Positions 1 to 8,397 of a stretch of DNA of 26,250 bases are shown here, piece by piece. The DNA is taken from assembly GCA_964580215.1 (NCBI GenBank), contig CAZOJT010000038.1:1-26250 (forward strand). Direction: 5' to 3'. A program made the translations under genes and the position numbers. The notes below the pieces were generated by a model. That model was not told where the DNA came from, did no database searches, and worked only from the letters and a program-made list of their open reading frames with translations. The stretch's first letter is position 1, and every line of letters starts with the position of its first letter. This DNA comes from SM23-73-3 sp964580215. Its GTDB lineage: Bacteria; Zixibacteria; MSB-5A5; SM1-73.

Positions 1-57
1 CGCACATTCATACGAATAATAAGATGTAAACTGTTTCCTGCTCCTCTTAGTAACTTC
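1..57. repeat. Right end of a TIR (MITE-like) element, copy A
   Basis: Positions 17-57 match the right end of the elements at 10401-10706 and 25813-26008 (AATAAGATGTAAACTG, then TTCCTGCTCCTCTTAGTAAC). Positions 4-16 are the tail of the 20-nt core palindrome. The roughly 40 nt that separate core and right end in the other copies are missing here, so this is an internally deleted copy. Its left part lies outside the window. Confidence 0.65.
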
Positions 58-65
58 CGTTGGAA

Positions 66-124
66 ACCTCACCCCTGTATCCCCCCTCTCCTTGCTAAGG
101 AGAGGGGGACAAAGGGGGAGAGGT
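66..124. repeat. GC-rich palindromic repeat, family P1
   Basis: A 59-nt imperfect palindrome: ACCTCACCCC at the left, a CCCCCTCTCC/GGAGAGGGGG stem around a TTGCTAA loop, and GGGGGAGAGGT at the right. The same unit in the other orientation lies at 17681-17740, and a third copy is split by an IS (19675-19706 and 20665-20695). All copies are intergenic. No T-run follows, so it is not a typical terminator. Confidence 0.75.
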
Positions 125-152
125 AAGCGGCGGACGATTTTAAGGAACTTGT

Positions 153-1997
153 ATGAAAGACTATTTCCGACTTTTAAGTCATCTTAAGCCTCATTTGAAA
201 TATCTGATCCCTGCCATGATCTTCATGGTGCTTTTTGCTGGAATGAGTGGTTTTTCCATCACCATGATAGTTCCCTTTACCAAGATCGTTTTCTCTCAAC
301 CAGGTAAGGTCTCCCAGCAATCCTTCGAACAGAAAGAAAATTCAGAACAAGAAAAAGAGAGCCTGGTGGTGTTGTTGCCTAAAACGTTGGAAGAAAAATT
401 TAACCAGGCCATCGTGGGAAAAACTCATCTGGAGACATTAGGACGATTCTGCGTCCTGGTGTTTTTGATCTTCCTGTTGAAGAACCTCTTCTGGTACGCC
501 CAGAGTTTTTTGATCGTTAGGGTGGAGCACGGGGTGATCATGGATCTGAGAAATAAGCTATACAGTCATTTTCACCTTCTACCCTTAGAATACTTTCACG
601 GGCAGAAGACCGGAGTTTTGATCTCCCGAATCACCAATGACATCACCCTGGTAAAAGGGGCGGTGGCAAATGGTTTTGCTGAAGCTTTGCGGCAGGGATT
701 CCTCCTTCTGGCCTATCTGTTTATAGTGTTTTGGGCAAGCTGGAAGTTAGCTTTCATCGCCCTTTTGCTTTTTCCTTTTGCCATGTTGATAATTGGAAAG
801 TTCGGGCAGAAGGTGAAAAAATCCAGCGCCATCACCCAGGAGAAGATGGGAGCCATGACCTCGGTGTTGCAGGAGACCATCTCCGGCATACGGGTGGTGA
901 AAGCCTTTGTAATGGAGAAATTTGAGATCAAAAAATTCACCGACACCACCAGAGATTACTTCAAGACCATGGTCAAGCTCACCAGAGTCGGTTCTCTGGC
1001 TCCGCCTCTAACCGAGGTTATGGGAGTGTTTGCCGCGGTTTTGCTTTTGTGGTTTGCCGGTAAAGAGATTCTATCGGGAACTTTGGACCCGGGAAGATTT
1101 TTTCTTTTTCTTTTCGCCATGCTCTCTTTGATGCAACCCATCCGGAGCATAAGTCATCTGAATATCGATATACAACAGGGACTGGCCGCTGCCAAAAGAA
1201 TCTTCGAGGTATTAGACACCCAGCCAAAAATCAAAAACTATCCGGATTCGATCAAAAAAGAATCTTTGGAGAAAAACGTCACCTTTCAAAATGTCTGCTT
1301 TAGCTACGATGGTAATAAGGAAGTTCTCTCCAATATAAGCTTTGAGGTCAATGCTGGCGAGGTGGTGGCTTTGGTGGGTCCTTCCGGAGCAGGTAAATCC
1401 ACCTTGATGGATCTGCTTCCCCGGTTCTATGACCCCACATCAGGAGAGATCAAGATAGATGAAATCAATCTAAAGAAAATCGACTTAGGCACTCTGAGAA
1501 ATCTAATGGGGATCGTCACCCAGGAGACCATTCTTTTCAATGATACAGTGTGGAACAACATCGCTTATGGTTACGAGCAAGCATCCGAAGATCGGGTTTA
1601 TGATGCTGCCCGGGCGGCTAATGCTCACGATTTCATCATGGCTATGTCTCAAGGGTATCAGACCATAATAGGAGATCGGGGGGTCAAACTTTCCGGAGGA
1701 GAAAAGCAGAGGCTGGCAATTGCCCGTGCCCTTTTCAAGAATCCACCCATACTTATATTCGATGAAGCCACCTCCTCTCTGGATTCGGAATCTGAAACTT
1801 TGGTTCAGGAAGCCATAGACCGGCTAATGAAAGGACGCACCGTGTTTGTAATAGCGCACAGATTGTCCACCATCCAGAATGTGGATAGAATCGTAGTCTT
1901 AGATCACGGCAGAATCGTCCAGATAGGAGATCACAAGAGTTTGATGGAAGAAGGGGGATTATATAAAAGGCTTTACCAGATGCAATTTAAGATTTGA
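153..1997 (+). CDS. msbA: MsbA-like lipid A / lipid flippase (ABC exporter, fused TMD-NBD)
   Basis: A 614-residue half-transporter with about six N-terminal membrane segments (residues ~15-330) and a C-terminal ATPase. Walker A GPSGAGKST is near 409-417 (Lys415), the ABC signature LSGGEKQR near 513-520, Walker B is ILIFDEATSSLD, and the switch His is in IAHRLST. Homodimeric exporters of this type flip lipid A-core or other lipids across the inner membrane. A polar Gln/Glu/Lys-rich insert near residues 50-90 should lie in the first periplasmic loop. AAGGA at 142-146 is 6 nt before the ATG and fixes the start. The nearby Kdo and lipid A acyltransferase genes favour an LPS substrate, but they are on the other strand and MsbA cannot be told from a generic lipid/drug exporter by motifs alone. 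Confidence 0.85.
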   Translation: MKDYFRLLSHLKPHLKYLIPAMIFMVLFAGMSGFSITMIVPFTKIVFSQPGKVSQQSFEQKENSEQEKESLVVLLPKTLEEKFNQAIVGKTHLETLGRFCVLVFLIFLLKNLFWYAQSFLIVRVEHGVIMDLRNKLYSHFHLLPLEYFHGQKTGVLISRITNDITLVKGAVANGFAEALRQGFLLLAYLFIVFWASWKLAFIALLLFPFAMLIIGKFGQKVKKSSAITQEKMGAMTSVLQETISGIRVVKAFVMEKFEIKKFTDTTRDYFKTMVKLTRVGSLAPPLTEVMGVFAAVLLLWFAGKEILSGTLDPGRFFLFLFAMLSLMQPIRSISHLNIDIQQGLAAAKRIFEVLDTQPKIKNYPDSIKKESLEKNVTFQNVCFSYDGNKEVLSNISFEVNAGEVVALVGPSGAGKSTLMDLLPRFYDPTSGEIKIDEINLKKIDLGTLRNLMGIVTQETILFNDTVWNNIAYGYEQASEDRVYDAARAANAHDFIMAMSQGYQTIIGDRGVKLSGGEKQRLAIARALFKNPPILIFDEATSSLDSESETLVQEAIDRLMKGRTVFVIAHRLSTIQNVDRIVVLDHGRIVQIGDHKSLMEEGGLYKRLYQMQFKI

Positions 1998-2262
1998 GAC
2001 ACCAGTATTCAGTAAGCAGTTGGCAGTAAGCAGTAAGCAGTGCGTAGGTCGGAAATGTCCCCATTTGGGGACTTTCCGACAATAAATTTCCCATATTTCG
2101 GGACGGGATAAATTCCCGTCCCTATGACTGGGTGACAATAGATTATCATCTCATAGGGCAAGGCATTCAGCCTTTGTTGGTGGCGGACGCCCTCGTCCAT
2201 CACCAATCATTTCTACGTCACGGGCGAGGCGTCCGTGACGAGCAGGAATATTGAAACCTGTT
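1998..2262. repeat. Intergenic hairpin cluster and short tandem repeats
   Basis: This gap between convergent genes has no credible gene. Near 2010-2040 there are several tandem or near-tandem copies of CAGTAAGCAGT-like words. Three hairpins follow: 2048-2080 (GTCGGAAA and GTCCCC arms around ATTT, one bulged T), 2100-2122 (GGGACGGG/CCCGTCCC) and 2216-2240 (CGTCACGG/CCGTGACG). None is followed by a U-run on either strand, so they look like repetitive palindromic elements; they could still attenuate transcription between the converging genes. Confidence 0.6.
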
Positions 2263-3177
2263 TTAAATATGAGCCTGGCTCTGTCTATAACCGCGAAGAA
2301 GGTTTTCTAATAACAAGGTGCGAATCCATAAATTGCTGATTGGATATGGAGAAATTCGATAAAGCCAATTTGTGAAAAATTTTATCCACCGGGTCAGGAA
2401 TATAGCACCTAACGTTTTTCTCCAGCCCTTATTAAATTTTTTTGTAGCTATCGTGACCAAATTTGGATTTATTTCGTACAACTTAGCCAAGTTGTTTTTC
2501 CCATATTCATAGTTTGCCGTTAATGATTGCTCAAACGTGCGCTGTCCATGGTGGATTGCGAAAATGTTTTCCGAAAAGATAAATCGTTTATTTGTTGTTT
2601 TGTATAATCTGTATGCAAACTCCAACTCCGAACCACCATAGGAAGATAAATTTTCATCTATTATTCCTGCACTGCGAATAACTTCGGCTTTAACAGACGA
2701 GTTACTCAAAAGAAAAGTTTCAAATGGTATGTCATTCATATTTCCGAACCTTTCTGCACCCCGCTTACCGTAGTATAAGTATTTTTGAAACTTATCCATT
2801 TTTATATTTGGCGAAGGCAACAACCTGCCGACTACACCAGCAATCTCAGAGTGTTTGTGAATCTTTACATGGCTTTGAACATAATTACTTGGGACCTCCA
2901 TATCTCCACCAAGAAAGATAATAATTTCACCCAAGGCTCTACTTAGACCGCTATTTCTGGCCGCCGCGCATGAAAGATTTGTTTTATGGTGAATAACTTC
3001 AAAATGATCAGGGAATTGATACTCTTCCAAAATCAAGGCTGTGTTATCCGTGGATCCATCATTGATTAAGATGATTTGACATAAATCAGAAGGATAACTT
3101 TGCGACAACAAAGATTCTACATTCTTTCTGATATATTTTTCTTCATTAAAATATGGAACTATAACGGAAACCTTCAT
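2263..3177 (-). CDS. Family 2 glycosyltransferase
   Basis: A 304-residue protein with a GT-A N-terminus: VSVIVPYFNEEKYIRKNVESL, then LINDGSTDNT, the classic GT2 nucleotide-sugar binding opening. The usual DxD site near residue 90 reads FLGGDMEVP, so the metal-binding aspartates are reduced to one, and the later acidic loop reads GGSELEFAYRL. The C-terminal ~60 residues are basic and aromatic, suggesting membrane association. Its ATG overlaps the stop of the upstream glycosyltransferase by 4 nt (ATGA), so the pair is probably translationally coupled. The likely role is transfer of a sugar to LPS core, O-antigen or another envelope glycan; the sugar cannot be predicted. Confidence 0.85.
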   Translation of the reverse strand: MKVSVIVPYFNEEKYIRKNVESLLSQSYPSDLCQIILINDGSTDNTALILEEYQFPDHFEVIHHKTNLSCAAARNSGLSRALGEIIIFLGGDMEVPSNYVQSHVKIHKHSEIAGVVGRLLPSPNIKMDKFQKYLYYGKRGAERFGNMNDIPFETFLLSNSSVKAEVIRSAGIIDENLSSYGGSELEFAYRLYKTTNKRFIFSENIFAIHHGQRTFEQSLTANYEYGKNNLAKLYEINPNLVTIATKKFNKGWRKTLGAIFLTRWIKFFTNWLYRISPYPISNLWIRTLLLENLLRGYRQSQAHI

Positions 3178-4238
3178 TTGTTTTCTATTAATAATTTTTC
3201 AAAATCCTTGCAAATCCTATCCCAATTAAAAGAAGTAACCTGTTTCATTCCTTCGTTGACAATGTTTTCTCTGAGTACAGGACTTTCAAAAACGTTTTTA
3301 ATATGGTCACATAACTTCTGAATATTATTTTTAGAAGTCAATAACCCTGAGACACCATCTGTGATGTATTCTTTTATCCCCTGATTTTCAACTGCCACCA
3401 CAACGCATCCACATGCCATTGCCTCCATTGGCGGCAGTGGCCACCCTTCACGTTCACTGGGGGAAAGAAAAATAGTTGATTCGTTATATATATCACGTAA
3501 GCGGGATAAAGTCGGTCGAATTTCTATATTTATCCAGCCTGGAACATTATGCCGTATAGGACGCGCTGAAAAAATAGTTGCCTGAAGATCAGGATAAAGT
3601 TTTTTTACCTGAATAAGGATATCTATGCCAAAAGCTGCATTCTTTTTGGGCAGAGGATGATACGACATACATATAGTTCGGTTTCTACTACTCAAACTTT
3701 TTGTCTTATAAAAATCGTCAGGATTGATTGCATTGGGAATTACTCCAATTGTTGTTTCACCCATATCATGAATTTTATCTTTTAACCAACCGGCAACAAC
3801 TATTTTTTTAAGAGGAAGCTTCCAGGTGTTTAATACGGAATTCTCTCCACCCAGATAGGTTTCTTCTAATCCCTGCACAAAGTAAAACTTTGTTCCCTTG
3901 GAATCGGGAAGATCATTGACCCAACCTGCGGTGTTCCATGCGGTCGCTATAATCACATCACAGTCGGGTATATATTGTTCCGTTGGCTCTGGTATGATTA
4001 AATGTTTGACCCCCTTTGGAGTATTGTAGTAAGGTTGATTTGGTACTTTATGGAGGAAATCCCGAAAATCGGTTGCAATTTTTAATAATTTTGCCTTGAA
4101 ATTGATTCCGCTGTATATAGGAGAGATGATCCTTACTTTGTGTCCATAACCTGCCAGCGATTCGGCATGTTTATAAATAACCTTTATTCCTCCTGAAGGT
4201 ATTTTTATTAATCGTGGCAATAAGAAAGAAATTACCAT
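3174..4238 (-). CDS. Family 4 glycosyltransferase (GT-B)
   Basis: A 354-residue GT-B fold protein. The N-terminal half has a PSGGIKVIYKHAESLAGYGH acceptor-side loop, and the C-terminal half carries the GT4 E-x7-E region (SPSEREGWPLPPMEAMACGC) that binds the donor nucleotide-sugar, followed by EYITDGVSGLL. It is first in a two-gene unit with the GT2 gene, overlapping it by 4 nt. The function is likely retaining transfer of a hexose during envelope polysaccharide or LPS assembly. The pair is separated from the Kdo genes by the CRISPR-like and REP-containing gap, so it may be a separate transcription unit. Base composition is lower in GC than the neighbouring kds genes, which could reflect horizontal acquisition. 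Confidence 0.85.
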   Translation of the reverse strand: MVISFLLPRLIKIPSGGIKVIYKHAESLAGYGHKVRIISPIYSGINFKAKLLKIATDFRDFLHKVPNQPYYNTPKGVKHLIIPEPTEQYIPDCDVIIATAWNTAGWVNDLPDSKGTKFYFVQGLEETYLGGENSVLNTWKLPLKKIVVAGWLKDKIHDMGETTIGVIPNAINPDDFYKTKSLSSRNRTICMSYHPLPKKNAAFGIDILIQVKKLYPDLQATIFSARPIRHNVPGWINIEIRPTLSRLRDIYNESTIFLSPSEREGWPLPPMEAMACGCVVVAVENQGIKEYITDGVSGLLTSKNNIQKLCDHIKNVFESPVLRENIVNEGMKQVTSFNWDRICKDFEKLLIENK

Positions 4239-4297
4239 TTAACTGTTTTCAGACGAATGAATAATTTTTTAGAATAATCGTTGATAATTTTTGCGGT

Positions 4298-4384
4298 TTA
4301 TTCTGCTATAATATCCCATACACAATTTTTCATCTTTTTTCTTACTTCTTGATTTTTTATTTCACCATAAAAGTCTTTCAGCAT
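4298..4384 (-). pseudogene. Possible gene remnant (28-codon open stretch)
   Basis: On the minus strand ATG at 4384 opens 28 codons (MLKDFYGEIKNQEVRKKM...WDIIAE) ending at TAA 4298. The composition is protein-like (amphipathic, charged) and the same frame stays open a few codons upstream (LDTDSDD) before a TGA. No Shine-Dalgarno sequence is visible. It could be the decayed C-terminus of a gene lost upstream of the glycosyltransferases, or a chance reading frame. No family is recognised. Confidence 0.2.
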
Positions 4385-4475
4385 ATCATCAGAGTCCGTA
4401 TCTAAGAATCATGTCCCGGATATGTTTGTGCTTTTTGCAAATTTTGTATAATTGGGAAACATCATTGGTAGAACA

Positions 4476-4725
4476 GTTCCAAACCTTGTTTTATTGGAAC
4501 TATCATATCAACCCTGGTTCAGCTTCAGACTATATCAAAAATTTATACGTTTCAAGCCTTGTTTTATTGAATTTTGCATAGAGAATGGAATATTCCTCCT
4601 TCTTCGCCTCTCTGTGCCTGTCGGGTCCCCGACCCGACAGGCAGCTCCCGCCAGGTCAGGGGACCTGGCGGGCACAGAAAAACTATACGTTTCAAGCCTT
4701 GTTTTAATGGAACTATCATATCAAC
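4476..4725 (-). CRISPR. Degenerate orphan CRISPR array (2 full repeats, 1 half repeat)
   Basis: Two 37-nt units, 4476-4512 and 4689-4725, match at 34 of 37 positions. A third at 4549-4570 keeps only the first 22 nt. Read on the minus strand the unit begins GTTGATATGATAG and ends CAAGGCTTGAAAC, i.e. with the TTGAAAC 3' end common in type I/III repeats. Copy 4476-4512 has a perfect internal inverted repeat (GTTCCAA/TTGGAAC). The interval between the first two units is 36 nt (4513-4548), a typical spacer length. The second interval is longer and contains a REP-like double hairpin (4614-4675). No cas gene is in the window. An unrelated small dispersed repeat remains possible. Confidence 0.5.
4614..4675. 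repeat. REP-like double-hairpin element, family P2, copy 1
   Basis: A 62-nt unit bounded by GTGCC and GGCAC. It forms two consecutive hairpins: GCCTGTCGGGTC/GACCCGACAGGC with a CCC loop (12 bp) and CCCGCCAGGTC/GACCTGGCGGG with an AGGG loop (11 bp). A second copy of the same length at 12153-12214 has different stem bases but retained pairing. It sits within the second interval of the CRISPR-like array. Confidence 0.75.
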
Positions 4726-4738
4726 AGGTCGCAGGCAC

Positions 4739-5656
4739 TTAATCGGGCTTGCTTTTCCATCTATCATGCATCCATAACCACTGGTCCGGGTATTCTCTGA
4801 TAATCGACTCTAACACTTTCGTGAATTTCTGGGTGACATCTGTTATGTCCTTTTCTCTGTTTTCAGAAAAGGTAAGCTCTACTGTCGGTTTGACGATGAT
4901 CTTGTATTTGTTTTTGTCTTTTCTCACTATTGCCATAGGAACAATGGGGGAACCGGTCTTGTAGGCTAAAAGCACGGGTCCGACTGGAGTGCGTGCTGGT
5001 CTTTCAAAAAAGTTGACGAAAACTCCCCTCACCCGGGAGGAATCCTGATCAGCCAAAACTCCCAGAATTTTGCCTGCTCTTAAAACTTTGAGGATCGGTT
5101 TGACTCCAGCCGAAGAAGGGATATTCTCCAGACCAACGTTTTCTCTGTTTTCCACTAAAAGCCGATCCAATCTTGGATCGTAAAGCTCCCGTCCCACCAC
5201 CGACACTTTATAACCCTTAAGAGAAAAATAAGCCCCCAGAAGCTCAAAATTACCCATGTGTCCGGTAAGACCGATAACACCCTTCCCTGCTTTATAAACC
5301 TGATCCAAATATTCGAGACCTTCAATCTCCGTGATTCTCTCAATATCTTCCCATTTCATTTTTTTCAAACGCACCGCATCCGCCACATTCTTGCCCACAT
5401 TCTCAAAAACTTGGCAAGCTAACTTTCTCAAATTTGTTTCATTCATCACCTTGCCAAAAGCCAGGCTCAGGTTAGACAGAGTTCTCCTTCTTGCATCCCG
5501 GATTATAAGAAATGCTAATTTCCCTAAAAAGTCCCCCACAGAGATTGCAGAGTTTCTTGGCAGGAAATTTAGAAGAGAAATGATGGCGGTGATAAACCTA
5601 AAGAGGAACCAGTTTTTGATTCTTTTTTTTATCCGTTTGGTTTCCAATCTTGACAT
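4739..5656 (-). CDS. LpxL/HtrB-family lipid A biosynthesis acyltransferase
   Basis: A 305-residue LPLAT protein. An N-terminal membrane anchor (FLFRFITAIISLLNFLP, ~17-34) is followed by the acyltransferase core. The catalytic His motif is GHMGNFE in the expected HxxxxE spacing, and ADQDSSRVRGVFVNFF and a conserved C-terminal QWLWMHDRW are typical of LpxL/LpxM/HtrB. The enzyme adds a secondary acyl chain from acyl-ACP to Kdo2-lipid A at the cytoplasmic face. It lies 34 nt after kdsD in the same direction, which ties Kdo supply to lipid A acylation. Which chain position it acylates cannot be read from the sequence. Confidence 0.85.
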   Translation of the reverse strand: MSRLETKRIKKRIKNWFLFRFITAIISLLNFLPRNSAISVGDFLGKLAFLIIRDARRRTLSNLSLAFGKVMNETNLRKLACQVFENVGKNVADAVRLKKMKWEDIERITEIEGLEYLDQVYKAGKGVIGLTGHMGNFELLGAYFSLKGYKVSVVGRELYDPRLDRLLVENRENVGLENIPSSAGVKPILKVLRAGKILGVLADQDSSRVRGVFVNFFERPARTPVGPVLLAYKTGSPIVPMAIVRKDKNKYKIIVKPTVELTFSENREKDITDVTQKFTKVLESIIREYPDQWLWMHDRWKSKPD

Positions 5657-5690
5657 TGCGACATCTTCTTCTCCGTCCGCTACTTTTGCG

Positions 5691-6650
5691 TCACACCACC
5701 CCTGCTTTAAGGATATCGTGAAGATGAACTATTCCGATGGGTTCCCTTTTGCCGTTGGCGATGATAAGAGAGGTGATGCTGTATGATTCCATTAAATTCA
5801 ACGCCTTTGCCGCCAGCTCATCTGAGTCGATGGTCTTGGGATTTTCAGTCATCACCTGCCTGGCTTTGAGGGAGAAGATCTCATCTGTCCTTTCCACCAA
5901 TCTCCTTAAGTCCCCATCGGTAAAGATTCCCACCAGCTCGCCCTTTTGGTTGACCACCGTGGTGGTTCCCAATCTCTTGGAGGTCATCTCCAGTATCACC
6001 TCTTTCATATTAGTCTCCTCGGAGACGGTGGGAATCTGATCTCCGGTATGCATGATGTCGGATACCTTAAGAATGAGCCTTCTGCCCAAATTGCCCCCCG
6101 GATGAAGCAGGGCGAAATCCTCAGAGGAGAAATGTCTCTCCTCTAAAAGGGCAATTGCCAATGCGTCACCCATTACCAGCGCGGCGGTGGTGCTGGAGGT
6201 GGGGATGAGATTATACGGGCAAGCCTCCTGATCCACCGACACATCAATCACCACATCGCTTTTCTCCGCCACTGGAGAGTTCAGGTTGCCGGTAAAGGCG
6301 ATTATGGGAACTCCCAATCTTTTAAAAAGCGGGATCAGTTGATATACCTCATCAGCTCCTCCGCTTTTGGTGATGGCGATCACTACATCGTTTTTTCGTA
6401 CCATCCCCAGATCCCCATGTATCCCCTCGGTGGGATGTAGAAAAAATGCCGCCGTGCCGGTGGAAGTTAAGGTGGCGGCGATCTTTTTGCCGATAATGCC
6501 CGATTTTCCTATTCCGGTGACAATCACCCGACCCTTACACTTCAAGATCAGCTCCACCGCCTTGACGAAAGACTCGTCAATCTTTTTCTCCAGATGGGCA
6601 ACCGCTTTTGCCTCCTTGCGGATCACCTCTTTAGCCTTTTCTCTTATCAT
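5691..6650 (-). CDS. kdsD: D-arabinose 5-phosphate isomerase (KdsD type)
   Basis: About 319 residues, the usual KdsD/GutQ length. An N-terminal SIS domain contains GIGKSGIIGKKIAATLTSTG and HPTEGIHGDLGM, then LLHPGGNLG with a second conserved His. Two CBS domains follow (MHTGDQIPTV... and MTENPKTID...). The enzyme makes arabinose 5-phosphate from ribulose 5-phosphate, the first step to Kdo. I chose the ATG at 6650 because it overlaps the kdsC stop as ATGA, a typical coupled start; an in-frame GTG three codons earlier (6659) is possible. Position directly before lpxL-like and after kdsC and kdsA supports kdsD over gutQ. Confidence 0.93.
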   Translation of the reverse strand: MIREKAKEVIRKEAKAVAHLEKKIDESFVKAVELILKCKGRVIVTGIGKSGIIGKKIAATLTSTGTAAFFLHPTEGIHGDLGMVRKNDVVIAITKSGGADEVYQLIPLFKRLGVPIIAFTGNLNSPVAEKSDVVIDVSVDQEACPYNLIPTSSTTAALVMGDALAIALLEERHFSSEDFALLHPGGNLGRRLILKVSDIMHTGDQIPTVSEETNMKEVILEMTSKRLGTTTVVNQKGELVGIFTDGDLRRLVERTDEIFSLKARQVMTENPKTIDSDELAAKALNLMESYSITSLIIANGKREPIGIVHLHDILKAGVV

Positions 6651-7174
6651 GACACCCACCCCAATGGATTTTTCTTTTTCGCCTTTAAGATCATATCCAC
6701 CACCTCCCGCACCGCCCCCTCTCCACCTTTAGCCTTAGTCACCAATTTGGCGAATTTCTTTACTGTTGGATTCGCATTTTTTACGCAAATGGGGAGTCCC
6801 ACCTCCTTTAACACAGGAACGTCCAAAATATCGTCTCCCATGTATGCGATTTGATCATCATTCACATTTAAACTTCTTTTCACCTTCTGGTATGCCCTTA
6901 TCTTATTAAGCTCCCCCCAATATACATGTTTTATTTTTAAATGCAAAGCCCGAAATTCTGTAGCTTTGGAGGGGCGTCCAGAGATCAAAGCCACTTCTAT
7001 CCCTGCTTTGGAAGCAAGCCAGATTCCCATTCCATCTGCCACATTGAATTTTTTTGATTCAATTCCTCTATCATCTAAATAAATGGTATTGTCGGTCAAC
7101 ACCCCATCTACGTCCAGAATAAGCAGTTTGATCTTTTTAGCCAGCTTTTCTATTTGATCTTTCCTTTTTGCCAT
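6647..7174 (-). CDS. kdsC: 3-deoxy-D-manno-octulosonate 8-phosphate phosphatase
   Basis: A 175-residue C0-type HAD phosphatase without a cap domain, as expected for KdsC, which works as a tetramer. Motif I is LILDVDGVLTD (residues 18-28, nucleophile Asp21), motif II LISGRPS, and motif IV YMGDDILDVP (111-120). It hydrolyses Kdo-8-phosphate to Kdo. The ATG at 7174 gives a protein starting MAKRKDQ; an in-frame GTG five codons upstream (7189) would also work, and neither has a clear ribosome site. It overlaps kdsD by 4 nt. A small hairpin lies between it and kdsA. Confidence 0.92.
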   Translation of the reverse strand: MAKRKDQIEKLAKKIKLLILDVDGVLTDNTIYLDDRGIESKKFNVADGMGIWLASKAGIEVALISGRPSKATEFRALHLKIKHVYWGELNKIRAYQKVKRSLNVNDDQIAYMGDDILDVPVLKEVGLPICVKNANPTVKKFAKLVTKAKGGEGAVREVVDMILKAKKKNPLGWVS

Positions 7175-7202
7175 TGAGTAAAATTTCACTCGAAGTTTGT
7201 TG

Positions 7203-7225
7203 GGATAGGGGTTGCACCCCTATCC
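7203..7225. repeat. Hairpin between kdsA and kdsC
   Basis: GGATAGGGGT/ACCCCTATCC with a TGC loop, a perfect 10-bp stem in the 75-nt gap between kdsA and kdsC. No U-run follows in the direction of transcription. It may be a short repeat unit or an mRNA-stabilising structure inside the kds operon. Confidence 0.6.
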
Positions 7226-7249
7226 AAACCAATAGACTAAAGGTCTCCG

Positions 7250-8077
7250 CTACATCTTTTCACTTAGCGCCTGATCTATTGCTTTTACTTGAATTAAGAG
7301 TTCTTCCAATCTATCCAATGGCAACATGCTATCTTTATCGCAGAGGGCAACCTTCACGTTTGGGTGGGTTTCCACAAATAGAGCGTCACAACCACAAGCC
7401 ACCGCGGCGCGGGCTAAGGGAAGTATAAATTGAGGTTGTCCTCCAGAGTAACCTCCCTGGGAGCCGGGCAACTGTAAGCTGTGAGTGCCATCGAAGACCA
7501 CTGGATAACCTAAATTGCGCATGATGAGAAGCGACCTTAAATCCACCACCAGATTATGATAGCCGAAAAAACTACCCCGTTCAGTTAAAAGAATATTTTT
7601 ATTTCCCACCGATTCAGCTTTTTTGGCAATCGCTAACATATCCTCTGGCGCCATAAATTGCCCCTTTTTTATATTGAGAGGCTTCCCCGTCCTGGCGGCG
7701 GCTAAGACCAAATCTGTTTGCCTACATAAGAATGCTGGAATTTGCAGAACGTCTGCCACTTCAGAGACCGGAAGAGCTTCATTAAGATTGTGAATGTCAG
7801 TCAGGATAGGGACGTCAAATTCGTCTTTGACCTTCTTCAAAATCCTCAGACCATCCTTAAGCCCAGGACCTGAATATGAATCAACGTTCAAACGATTTGC
7901 TTTGATATAAGAACTTTTGAATATAAAAGGGACTTTATGACGAGTGGTAATTTCTTTTATTTTCTCACATGTGTTGAAAACAATATCTTCCGATTCAATC
8001 ACACATGGACCAGCTATGAGAGCTAATGGGTTTGCCCCTCCGATAGTAAAATCGCCGATCTTTACCGAAACGTCCAT
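7250..8077 (-). CDS. kdsA: Kdo-8-phosphate synthase (3-deoxy-8-phosphooctulonate synthase)
   Basis: A 275-residue TIM-barrel enzyme condensing phosphoenolpyruvate with arabinose 5-phosphate. It opens with IAGPCVIESED. The Cys (residue 25) at the metal site, with His199, Glu236 and Asp248, marks the metal-dependent class rather than the E. coli class, which has Asn. FKSSYIKANR (53-62) is the PEP/A5P loop, but the following segment reads LNVDSYSGPG where most KdsA have SS-x-x-S-[FY]-RGPG, so the Arg is replaced by Ser69. It is the first gene of kdsA-kdsC-kdsD-lpxL. The start ATG gives a family-typical N-terminus. I see no strong promoter upstream. Confidence 0.93.
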   Translation of the reverse strand: MDVSVKIGDFTIGGANPLALIAGPCVIESEDIVFNTCEKIKEITTRHKVPFIFKSSYIKANRLNVDSYSGPGLKDGLRILKKVKDEFDVPILTDIHNLNEALPVSEVADVLQIPAFLCRQTDLVLAAARTGKPLNIKKGQFMAPEDMLAIAKKAESVGNKNILLTERGSFFGYHNLVVDLRSLLIMRNLGYPVVFDGTHSLQLPGSQGGYSGGQPQFILPLARAAVACGCDALFVETHPNVKVALCDKDSMLPLDRLEELLIQVKAIDQALSEKM

Positions 8078-8397
8078 AATGTTTCCTCAATCTCTCGTCA
8101 ACTTAATGTAATGGGAGCTCTGAAAAAATTATCGTAGGGATCCCGCCGTTGGCGGGATGGCTGTCCTGCTTAAAGTCTGGACAGGGACAAGCCCTGTCCC
8201 TACATAAGATTTCTTCATAAAATGACTTCCTCACCATGTCCTTAAGGTTAACATTTTAACTCCTCCCTGATGCCGTGGGATGATAACATCCCACGAGGAG
8301 CAGGAAATGTGCAATCTGTGTTCAAACTGACAAGACTATCCCATGGGATGTTTGATTGTCATTTTATCCTTTTAGTCCATCATCCTTTTAATCCATC
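8078..8397. repeat. Gene-free gap with several hairpins
   Basis: No credible gene. Hairpins: 8140-8158 (ATCCCGCC/GGCGGGAT, family P3, also at 15270-15286), 8179-8199 (GGACAGGG/CCCTGTCC) and 8274-8295 (CGTGGGATG/CATCCCACG around ATAA, a perfect 9-bp stem). The region lies upstream of kdsA and downstream of the peptidase gene, so it should contain the kdsA promoter, but no convincing -35/-10 pair stands out. Confidence 0.6.

Noticed and set aside
2009..2206. 65-codon open frame on the minus strand
   Set aside because: It runs through the CAGTAAGCAGT repeats and hairpins, with no ribosome site and repeat-derived peptide text.
2048..2240. Rho-independent terminators between the converging msbA-like and GT2 genes
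   Set aside because: The stems are strong, but no U-run follows on either strand.
4452..4777. Overlapping open frames on both strands over the CRISPR/REP gap
   Set aside because: They are by-products of the palindromic REP unit and the array repeats; none has a ribosome site or family resemblance.
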